The notes under the pieces are model-generated. The model had not been told where the DNA came from. It did no database searches and saw nothing but the letters and a program-made list of their open reading frames with translations. Made by a program: the position numbers and the translations under genes. From Paraburkholderia phytofirmans PsJN (GTDB taxonomy: Bacteria > Pseudomonadota > Gammaproteobacteria > Burkholderiales > Burkholderiaceae): a stretch of DNA of 64,000 bases. Shown here in pieces: positions 34,828-41,660 of this stretch. Where the stretch lies: contig NC_010681.1 of the NCBI RefSeq assembly GCF_000020125.1, forward strand, positions 1,302,001 to 1,366,000, in the 5' to 3' direction. Within the stretch, counting starts at the first letter, position 1; every line of letters begins with the position of its first letter.

Positions 34828-35172
34828 CTATTTACAGGTTTGGTAACATGCCGCGGTCTGTTTTTGCACGCCTAGTTGGCACGTACCCTGAGCTTGTAGC
34901 GGATAGCCAGTGCAGACGTTGCCGTTACTTCGCCCCACACTGTCGCAGGCTTTCATGCATGCTCGTTGTTGCTGCTGCTTTTGTTCGTCTTGCCCAACCT
35001 TCTCTCGTTCGGCTTTGTTGTAATCGGCACCCGCCCCAGCGGCTTGCGCGAGAAGCAGCGAGCCAGCGCTTGCAGCGGACGCAGTAATCACGCCCGGAGT
35101 CTGGGAAAAAGCGATGGATGGCTCACTCGAAGCGACCGAGAAACATAGAAACAACGCTTTTGCAGATTTCAT
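34828..35172 (-). CDS. Small exported Cys-rich protein
   Basis: A 114-residue protein. The frame is open further upstream to 35358, but the start at 35172 (MKSAKALFLCFSVASS) has a good GAGGGG site and gives a signal-peptide-like N-terminus. After a Gln-rich helix (REKVGQDEQKQQQQ) the C-terminal part carries several Cys (RACMKACDS, NVCTG, GTCQLG, ACYQTCK). This CxxxC arrangement suggests a disulfide-linked helical hairpin. Unknown function. Confidence 0.6.
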   Translation of the reverse strand: MKSAKALFLCFSVASSEPSIAFSQTPGVITASAASAGSLLLAQAAGAGADYNKAEREKVGQDEQKQQQQRACMKACDSVGRSNGNVCTGYPLQAQGTCQLGVQKQTAACYQTCK

Positions 35173-35468
35173 GGAGGTCCCCTCAAGTTGCCAGCAGACC
35201 ATTAGTGATTTTGGCACGGAAATCGGCGCAACATCTTTGAGCGTAGATAGCTGGACAATGCCAGCGCCGCGCCAAGAGGTAGGCATGATCATTATGATCA
35301 TGCCACGCGCAACCGGATACCGGGGTATGTGAGCGCGACATTCATCGAACTTCGCCACTGTCCGCCCGAACGTTTGCTTCGCGCAGGCACTAAAATAGAC
35401 ACCTCTGCGGCTGTGGACGAGTTGGCGTGCAGACGGTTTTTGTCTAAACCGATGGCAAACATGCGCCT

Positions 35469-35828
35469 CTATTTATTTTCCTTTGGCGTCCTTAACTTTG
35501 AGGGGCCAGCCTCGCTTCGTGGGGGCGCTTTTATACCGACGAGAACATCGACAATTTCTATGTACTGCGCCTTTGGCCCCAATTTAAAATCCATTGCGGC
35601 ATCGTAGATTTCTTCGAGTGTGTCAGCTTCCATCATCGTGACTTGATCGTACCTCGCATCCATACCGGTACACAAAATGTGAGACAGATGAGGGGAATAT
35701 TTGGTTAAAGTCTTCACGTGCGGAGTTGTTATCTTCAGAATCCCTTCTTTTCCCAGTGCGAAATACTCCTTGGACAACTTCATGAAAAGGAAACCAACGT
35801 ACTTATTCTTGTTTGCCAGAGGGTGCAT
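35469..35828 (-). CDS. Unknown small protein
   Basis: A 119-residue soluble protein with a strong AAGGAGA site 5 nt before ATG, so likely real. No signal peptide or recognised motif. Central part: LGKEGILKITTPHVKTLTKY, DQVTMMEADTLEEIYDAAMDFK. A basic tail ends PSKLRTPKENK. Lower GC than the host genes. Confidence 0.6.
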   Translation of the reverse strand: MHPLANKNKYVGFLFMKLSKEYFALGKEGILKITTPHVKTLTKYSPHLSHILCTGMDARYDQVTMMEADTLEEIYDAAMDFKLGPKAQYIEIVDVLVGIKAPPRSEAGPSKLRTPKENK

Positions 35829-36763
35829 CTGAGTCTCCTTGGTTGAAAGAAAGTGCGAACGCTGACACCTACCGTATTTTGATGCCCGTCGATCTCAATC
35901 TCGACCGCAGACACTGCGTGGTGGAGAATCGCAACGCAGCGGCTCGGTGTTGGCAGCAGTCGACATGTGCAATACGTCGGGCTTTCCATTTTCAATGTCG
36001 TCCAGCTTTTCTAACTCCTCGGCGATACTTCGCCGCTGGTCATAAGCTTCCGGATTTTCTCCCGATCGCTCGTCCGCACCTATTTTTCAGTGGGCCTACA
36101 GCTCTATCGAAGCATAAGCGTAGTCATGATTGCATGGTAGGCGAGCGACCATGCATATGCTGCGCGAAAGGGTGCGATCTGTTCGGTAGCGCACTTTCTA
36201 GCGCGTCGAGGTCGGGATGCCGTATTCGCTGATTTTTGAGCTGCTCGGAAGTTGAGGGTTGTTGGCAGAAGCGATTGAGGTGTTCGACCTATCGATGGAT
36301 ATTGGGACTGCACCCGAACGTTCCATGATTAACGGCCGCTTGCTGGGTTTCCGCGACACATTGACGTCTACAGGTCGTACAAGCCGAGTGGCCGTTAGGC
36401 CGAACCCGGAAGTTCGACTGGCGCCCGTCTGCTACCAGCCCGAACTCAACACGAACTTCCCTTGTCGACCCTGACCAGCCAATCAGATGAGCGCCGCAGA
36501 GTCGTCATCCAACGAACCTCCACATCCAATACACATGTGCCCCCTCAGTGCGTAGAATATTGCATTGGTAAAAAATTCGCTCACTGACCTGGTCTATAAA
36601 CCGTGTGGCGCGCAGCAAAAAGGGGCCGCTGGCTTTATGGCTGAATTTAGTAATTTGATCTTCTCAGCATGCATGCCGCGGAGTTAGGCTACAAGCCCCT
36701 TGCAGCGCTTTTTAGACCACAAGCGCGAGATATGGCCTGCAGGCTGGCGCCGTCTACATTGCG
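35829..36763. other. Long stretch without a clear gene
   Basis: About 930 bp with only short, motif-free frames. Near its end are two integron core-like sequences: GTTAGGC (36683-36689) and GTTAGGA (36763-36769). The second marks the left boundary of an integron-type cassette. The rest may be decayed mobile DNA. Confidence 0.5.
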
Positions 36764-37661
36764 TTAGGAAATTGAAATAAAATGGAAGAATTCGAAATAA
36801 TTAAAAATCAAATTATTGCGGGTACTGGACCGGACAATCATGGTGAAAACTATTCAAAAGATTTCTTCGAGGATTTGCTAGAGCAAATTCCTAACCGCAT
36901 GCCCCTTAGTACGAGGCATGACATGGGAGCAGAAACTAGCGGTTTTTTAGAAAACTTCCGAATTGTTCCGCATGGCACCGAATGGGTGGTTATCGCCGAT
37001 GTACACATAAGAAAAGGAAGCGCAAATCCAGACCTAAAGGGATTTAGCTTTTCCGTCATAAAAAACATGACAGGCAACCTAGAACAGCCCCTGTTTAACA
37101 TATTCCTTCCTTATCCGCATTATAACGATCAAGCATTTATCGGCGAGCTACTTAGTGGCGAACCTGATTTAATGATTGGCAGGTGGATTAAAAAGGGGTT
37201 TACGGATTTAGAGATAGGACTAATTGCGAGTGCAGTCTGCTTGATTTTATCTCCTGAGTGGGACATTCAATACAAATCCCATGTGAGACCCGCATTGGAG
37301 AAAATTTTATCTTATATCCCAAAGCTTAAAAGAAAAGGCATTCCAGTAGATCTGGTCCAGCAAATTGAATTCAAAGGCAGCACCATACAGATTTATTTTG
37401 TAATTGACAGATCTAGCGAAGCCGTTGAAAAAGAGTCGACAAGCATTGAGTATTTTAAAACTGGATATTCCAGTGCAATAAACTTTATAAGATCTGATGA
37501 AAAGTGCCGCACCATAGGAGCCCACCGAGTTAAAGTTTTTTACGATAGTAAAGAAAAAGAATATAAGATTTTTCACATTCAGTACAACGATGGCAGTGAT
37601 GCGCATATTGCCTAACAAGCCCTTCAAGCGCCCCCACCAAAGGGGCTGCTTAAGCCCAATG
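36764..37661 (+). mobile_element. Integron-type gene cassette 1
   Basis: The cassette begins with TTAGGA of a G|TTAGGA core site, carries one AT-rich gene (36782-37615) and ends in an attC site. In circular form its ends would join as GTTAGGA, matching R'' GCCTAAC at 6 of 7 positions (reverse complement GTTAGGC). Gene start 18 bp after the boundary and stop inside attC are the usual cassette layout. No integron integrase is in the window. Confidence 0.75.
36782..37615 (+). CDS. Cassette-encoded protein, possible assemblin-like domain
   Basis: A 277-residue protein, AT-rich and unlike its surroundings. Residues about 10-95 resemble prohead proteases: NRMPLSTRHD has a His46-Asp pair, followed by a Gly and beta segments, then LKGFSFSV with Ser89. 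The H...S spacing (43) is close to the 53 seen in this prophage's protease. The middle (GLIASAVCLILSP) is hydrophobic, and the C-terminal part (residues 180-277) is a separate Lys/Glu-rich globular domain. No family is certain. It may be a regulated protease or just a coincidental motif. The stop (GCC TAA) lies inside attC. Confidence 0.6.
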   Translation: MEEFEIIKNQIIAGTGPDNHGENYSKDFFEDLLEQIPNRMPLSTRHDMGAETSGFLENFRIVPHGTEWVVIADVHIRKGSANPDLKGFSFSVIKNMTGNLEQPLFNIFLPYPHYNDQAFIGELLSGEPDLMIGRWIKKGFTDLEIGLIASAVCLILSPEWDIQYKSHVRPALEKILSYIPKLKRKGIPVDLVQQIEFKGSTIQIYFVIDRSSEAVEKESTSIEYFKTGYSSAINFIRSDEKCRTIGAHRVKVFYDSKEKEYKIFHIQYNDGSDAHIA

Positions 37662-37667
37662 TTTGGG
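37610..37667 (+). repeat. attC site 1 (integron recombination site)
   Basis: GCCTAAC (R'', 37610-37616), TTCAAG (L'', 37623-37628), CTTAAG (L', 37649-37654) and GTTTGGG (R', 37661-37667) are in the correct order around a hairpin (GCCCC/GGGGC). Length 58 bp. It ends cassette 1 and starts cassette 2 with TTTGGG. Confidence 0.8.
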
Positions 37668-37685
37668 TTTTCAGGGCGATATTCA

Positions 37686-37760
37686 ATGAAAACAACCGAA
37701 CTTGAGAACGTTATAGTTGCAATTCAACGTCGCGGAGATCCTGCGGTTCAAAGTGCCTAA
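37686..37760 (+). CDS. Mini-ORF in cassette 2
   Basis: A 24-residue frame (MKTTELENVIVAIQRRGDPA, then VQSA) whose stop, GCC TAA, lies in the second attC just as in cassette 1. The cassette is only about 145 bp (37662-37806), so the gene is probably an internally deleted remnant or a tiny peptide. Confidence 0.45.
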   Translation: MKTTELENVIVAIQRRGDPAVQSA

Positions 37761-37812
37761 CCCATCATTCAAGGCGGACGACTTCGCCGCCGCTTAATTT
37801 CATTCGTTGAAT
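37755..37812 (+). repeat. attC site 2
   Basis: GCCTAAC (R'', 37755-37761), TTCAAG (37768-37773), CTTAA (37793-37797) and GTTGAAT (R', 37806-37812) flank a GC-rich hairpin. R' matches GTTRRRY; its last six bases should belong to the original insertion target. Confidence 0.75.
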
Positions 37813-37981
37813 GACTGCTTCTCGTTTTTTCCGTTGTCCGCTTCTGGCCGTTCATCGACTTATGGAAATTGCATTCACCGCGAATCTCACGAAGGCGCGA
37901 TTGACAGCACGCGAACCCGAAGCAGACCTACGCGATCCTCACTGGAACACGTAGAGCAGACATTCGCCACGGATTGATCGG

Positions 37982-38506
37982 TCAGACCTCCGGCGTTCCA
38001 CGAGACGCGGGTATCGGTTTCGTCGGGGCGGACGAACCAGATATTGTCAACGGTGCGGTTGGAGGCGGTAGTACAAGTGCGGCCGTTTTTGCGATTGTGG
38101 TCATGGAATTGAGCGCCTTGTACGTATCCCAAAGCTCATCGCGCACGTGTTGCGGCGCATTCCGTGGCAGAGATTTTATCCGCCCCATGATCTCCTCCGC
38201 AGCAATTCGGTTCTGTTCTAGCTTCCTCTCGAAAACTATCCGTGATTTGCCACGATGAACAAGGATGGCTAATACGATACCCAAACCCGAACAGATTGGT
38301 CCGACTATTGGCAGCGAAATCGGTGCTGCAAAGGTCAAGCTGTACGCGACAGCCATGCCTACGAAGCCACCAACAACTCCCATTAACGTCGATGTCGACT
38401 GTGCTGACGCCTTCGCCGATGCGCGAATCAACTCACTCAGTGTACGGGAGCCCTCTTTGGTCGTAGCGACGAGCGTTTTGAACCCAGCCAGGAGGCGCGC
38501 GTTCAT
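37982..38506 (-). CDS. Small membrane protein, second gene of pair
   Basis: A 174-residue protein whose ATG overlaps the stop of the upstream gene (ATGA), so the two form an operon. An N-terminal amphipathic helix (LVATTKEGSRTLSELIRASAK) precedes two membrane helices (TLMGVVGGFVGMAVAYSL; LPIVGPICSGLGIVLAILV). A cytoplasmic helical region (EQNRIAAEEIMGRIKSLPRN) and a Pro/Ser-rich tail follow. No family recognised. Confidence 0.6.
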   Translation of the reverse strand: MNARLLAGFKTLVATTKEGSRTLSELIRASAKASAQSTSTLMGVVGGFVGMAVAYSLTFAAPISLPIVGPICSGLGIVLAILVHRGKSRIVFERKLEQNRIAAEEIMGRIKSLPRNAPQHVRDELWDTYKALNSMTTIAKTAALVLPPPTAPLTISGSSAPTKPIPASRGTPEV

Positions 38507-38889
38507 TTTATGTCCTCTTCCAACCAATCAGCCTCGAATCGCCGTTGGGCACGGAGCTGAAGATCGAGTGCGACGCGCGCCTCGCGAGACGCAGCCTTCA
38601 GATCCAGAAGATACCGAAACGTAGCGGCAATTGCGAAGGCGAGAATTACAAGTAGAGAGGGAATAAATGGCCACGCTGCTGCGTTGAACTTCGATTCCGA
38701 ACGAACAAAATACAGAAATACTGAGCCGAACGCGCCGCAGGTCAAGGCGGTCAGAATGTAGAGTGCCGCATTAATCTTGCTCGTAAGGTTTGCGAGCAAG
38801 ACCTCATATCGAAAAGTTAGCCCTTCTGAAACGGCTAGCAGTGATGGGGTATCGAGATCGTCGATCTCATTGATGGTTTCGTCGATCAT
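38503..38889 (-). CDS. Small membrane protein, first gene of pair
   Basis: A 128-residue protein: acidic N-terminus (DETINEIDDLDTPS), a helix (GLTFRYEVLLANLTSK), two membrane helices (ALYILTALTCGAFGSVFLYF; PFIPSLLVILAFAIAATFRY) and a charged C-terminal helix (KAASREARVALDLQLRAQRR). The 2-TM-plus-helix design recalls SLATT-like predicted effectors, but the similarity is only in layout. At the prophage edge such pairs are candidates for phage-exclusion functions. Confidence 0.6.
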   Translation of the reverse strand: MIDETINEIDDLDTPSLLAVSEGLTFRYEVLLANLTSKINAALYILTALTCGAFGSVFLYFVRSESKFNAAAWPFIPSLLVILAFAIAATFRYLLDLKAASREARVALDLQLRAQRRFEADWLEEDIK

Positions 38890-39174
38890 TGGAGCGGTCG
38901 AAGATGGATGATTGCTAATCTAGGTCACCGGTTCGGCACGGTGCATGCCTCCTATTATCAATCAACCTGCTGCAAAGCGGGCATTTATGAAGTTCCGCTT
39001 CTAGCCGATGTTGCCGGATGAGGGCGCGAGACGCGGCTGCAGCCTAATTAGATGATGCCCTAAGGGAAATCTTGTTTGCTACAGATTTGCTACAGCAATG
39101 GGCAGAAACCTATATCTGACAGGCGTTGCACCTGTCATTCCATCCCCTGAACTACAGGGAGATGGATATTTGCG
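38890..39174. other. Probable prophage/host junction
   Basis: Without genes. It holds a tandem direct repeat TTTGCTACAG (39075-39084 and 39086-39095), then two hairpins: GACAGG/CCTGTC with a 7 nt loop (39118-39136) and CCATCCCCTG/CAGGGAGATGG (39140-39165). Closely spaced repeats beside a hairpin-rich segment look like integrase arm and core sites. Host-style genes begin to the right. The left end of the prophage is outside the window, so the duplicated core cannot be confirmed. Confidence 0.45.
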
Positions 39175-39377
39175 ATGGGACGACTGAGTATTCGCTGCTA
39201 TCAACTTCAGTCTGACCCGTGGGCGTTTCCGGCCTTTCTGCTTCTTCCTAAAAGAAGCGCCGCGACAGCCCGTGGACCCAGTTTACAGCAGTCTCTGCCG
39301 TGCCCGAGTATGCGAGCGAGCGCAGAGTATAACAAAAAGCGATTAAAACCAGAGATGCCGCAAAGGCCCGGACGCCG

Positions 39378-39566
39378 ATGAGGGAGGTCGAAATCGACAG
39401 CGATCGGGCCGCCGTTGACGGTACCGCCATCGACGTCGGCCCACTCACGATAAAAGTGCCGCGAGGCCCCACCGAGTCCGCTCTACACGTCGCCATCAAA
39501 TCGATGCAGACGACAATCCGCAGCGCCCGCACGATGTATCCGAAACTAACGAAGCAGCAAATCTGA
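39378..39566 (+). CDS. Possible small host protein
   Basis: A 62-residue frame, REVEIDSDRAAVDGTAIDVG continuing to a helical basic C-terminus (RSARTMYPKLTKQQI). Support: the stop lies in a perfect 14 bp inverted repeat (39559-39589) that may be its terminator. The ribosome site is poor, and a minus-strand frame overlaps it, so confidence is low. Confidence 0.35.
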   Translation: MREVEIDSDRAAVDGTAIDVGPLTIKVPRGPTESALHVAIKSMQTTIRSARTMYPKLTKQQI

Positions 39567-39589
39567 CGACGCTGCGCGTCGTCAGATTT
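39559..39589. terminator. Perfect 14 bp inverted repeat
   Basis: AAATCTGACGACGC and GCGTCGTCAGATTT are separated by TGC. Symmetric A/T flanks allow use in both directions; the U-run is short. Confidence 0.55.
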
Positions 39590-39692
39590 GGACAAGACGG
39601 AAAGAAAGCCAGCAGCACGTCACGGATCGCTGATCCGCGTACTCAAGTCACTTCCAGATCCTGACCACGCACCGATCACGAACCCATCCCCC

Positions 39693-40115
39693 TCAAAAGC
39701 GACCCCGATACGAGATCGCGACAGTATGCCCCCGCGTATCGCGACTGAGACTGATAGCCCAGTGAGTCAGCAATGCCCCCGACAACGCACCCGCTATATC
39801 CGCGGCCAGGTCCTTATAGGAAAAGCCGCTGCTACGGCAGGTGCCATCGATGCCTTCCTTGATCAAGCCAGGTATCGTGCCGATGAGTGTGCCGTAAATG
39901 ACCGGGTGCTCGGTGTCGCGCGTCAGGTAAGCACCGAGCGCGCCGAAAGGTGCGGAGACCGCGAAATGTTTCAGCTTGTCGCTTTGAAACCAGCCATCCG
40001 ATGTTTGGAAGCGGTAGCCGCCGCGCCCGCCATCGCAGTCCACCCCGGCGTGCGCCGCAGTACTTGCCGCAAGCAGCATCGCGAGCGCGATGCCGTGTCT
40101 CCGTGTCGTTGTCAT
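39693..40115 (-). CDS. YfiM/VanZ-like exported protein
   Basis: A 140-residue protein with a signal peptide (GIALAMLLAASTAAHA). The core SDKLKHFAVSAPFGALGAYL, GTLIGTIPGLIKEGIDG, then YKDLAADIAGALSGALL follows the DK.KH...KE..D...D..A...G pattern of the YfiM/DUF2279 type. Role is unclear (envelope-associated). Interestingly the prophage protein at 25539-25784 has the same pattern. Confidence 0.7.
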   Translation of the reverse strand: MTTTRRHGIALAMLLAASTAAHAGVDCDGGRGGYRFQTSDGWFQSDKLKHFAVSAPFGALGAYLTRDTEHPVIYGTLIGTIPGLIKEGIDGTCRSSGFSYKDLAADIAGALSGALLTHWAISLSRDTRGHTVAISYRGRF

Positions 40116-40471
40116 GTGTTACTCCCCGTTTGTTTTTCGACTTGATTTTTTATGGGGACGCGCGCCGTGCCGAAACCCGTACTGCGTCGTCACCTAGTCG
40201 TGTGTTTTACGGGGACGATGCGCAGCGCAATGTGCGCCGCGCCGCGCAGAGCGGGGTGATGGCGGAATAGGCACAGGCTTCGGGATGTTGCCTGGCGCGA
40301 CCGGACAAATGTTGGCCGCTGGACGGGTTGTCGATCCGGCATCCTTGACTGGCAGAACAGTCATGGCGCGTTGGGGGAAGTCGATCGACTGGTGCTCAAA
40401 CAAGGGGGGGGGCTATTTCTTCAGATAGCCCCGACAAAGCCGCCCCGACAAATCCGCCCCAAAAAGCAAAC

Positions 40472-40498
40472 GGCCCAGCAGTCAACGCCTGCTGGGCC
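40472..40498 (-). terminator. Terminator of rubredoxin gene
   Basis: GGCCCAGCAG and CTGCTGGGCC form a 10 bp stem with a 7 nt loop; on the minus strand GTTTGCTTTTTGGGG follows. Located 63 bp after the rubredoxin stop. Confidence 0.75.
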
Positions 40499-40561
40499 GC
40501 ATAAAACTGCCGATACGCGCAACGAACTAACGCAGCGCACCAGCGATCCGCCGAATCCGCC

Positions 40562-40753
40562 TCAGAACTCCACCACCGCGAACTCGGCCTTGCCCACGTC
40601 GCACAGCGGGCAGCGCCAGTCTTCGGGAATTGCGGCGAAGCGCGTGCCCGGTGCGATGCCTTCCTCGGGCAGGCCTTCTTCCTCGTTGTAGATCCAGCCG
40701 CAAATCAGGCAGACCCAGCTCTTATATTCAGTCACTTCAATTACTTCGCTCAC
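40562..40753 (-). CDS. rubA: Rubredoxin
   Basis: A 63-residue iron protein with the paired motifs VCLICGWIYNEEEGLPEEGI and WRCPLCDVGKAEF: four Cys bind one Fe for one-electron transfer. The frame extends to ATG 40780, but GTG 40753 (SEVIEVTEYKSW) gives a more usual N-terminus; rubredoxins normally begin near EYKSW. Single-gene unit with its own terminator. Confidence 0.93.
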   Translation of the reverse strand: MSEVIEVTEYKSWVCLICGWIYNEEEGLPEEGIAPGTRFAAIPEDWRCPLCDVGKAEFAVVEF

Positions 40754-41078
40754 GACGCACTCTTCTCTAGTTCGATGCAAAATCCGCTCAGTCTGCCCCT
40801 TTTTTGGGCACGGCGGCGACCCGCAATATTACCGGAATTTGTCAATTCCACAGAAAACTGCCGATGCGGCGACACCGTAAAGCGCCGGTGACAAACTCCG
40901 TACCCACTTGCCGGACCGCGTCACACGCAGCGTGTATGCTCTGATCCGCAGCTGATCTTTGGACCGGCGCGCCGGGGCGCCGGGCATCGACTGCGACGAT
41001 CGGCCTCAGGCCCAATGAGGCGCCGTCGTCGCGGGCATGGCCCGCGCAGACTCTCGTTTCCCAAAAAGGAGAAAAACG

Positions 41079-41480
41079 ATGTTCAAAAACAAATGGTTGG
41101 TCGGTGCGGCATTGGCCGGAATGCTCGCCGTATCCAGCGCGGCCCAGGCCGCAAGCGTGTCGTTCGTGCAGCCGGCGGACGGCGCCACCGTCAGCAATCC
41201 AGTCCACGTGGTGTTCGGCGTCGACGGCATGAAGATCGCGCCGGCCGGCACGATGACCGAAGGCACGGGCCATCATCATCTGCTGGTGGACGGCAAGCCG
41301 GTGCCCAAGGGCGAGGTCATTCCCGCGAACGACAAGTCGCTGCACTTCGGGAAGGGCCAGACCGAAACCGATCTGACGCTGCCGCCCGGCGACCACACGC
41401 TGACGCTGCAATTCGGCGACGGCGCGCACCGTTCGTACGGTCCGGAAATGAGCAAAACCATCGCCGTGCACGTGAAGTAA
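41079..41480 (+). CDS. DUF4399 periplasmic protein
   Basis: A 133-residue exported protein. Signal peptide KNKWLVGAALAGMLAVSSAA; mature body with SFVQPADGATVSNPVHVVFGVDG, the histidine motif EGTGHHHLLVD, and GDHTLTLQFGDGAHRSYGP, which define DUF4399. The His cluster may bind metal. Start ATG 41079 has AAGGAGA 6 nt upstream. Unknown function. Confidence 0.88.
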   Translation: MFKNKWLVGAALAGMLAVSSAAQAASVSFVQPADGATVSNPVHVVFGVDGMKIAPAGTMTEGTGHHHLLVDGKPVPKGEVIPANDKSLHFGKGQTETDLTLPPGDHTLTLQFGDGAHRSYGPEMSKTIAVHVK

Positions 41481-41660
41481 CCCGCCGCACGAGACAGCCG
41501 GGCGCGTGCCAACGCGCTCTGGCTTGCTCACCATGCGCGGCGGGCCTGCTCGCGGCCCGCAAGCCGGCCATTCGATCTATCTCTTCCGGCATACAGGCAC
41601 CCGCCCGTGCGCCCGGTACAATGGGCAGTTCCGACTCATCGCTGTCTTCTCCAAATCTCC

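Noticed and set aside
39118..39136. tRNA-like anticodon hairpin
   Set aside because: Stem and 7 nt loop fit, but position 33 is not U and no T-arm or acceptor stem is found on either strand.
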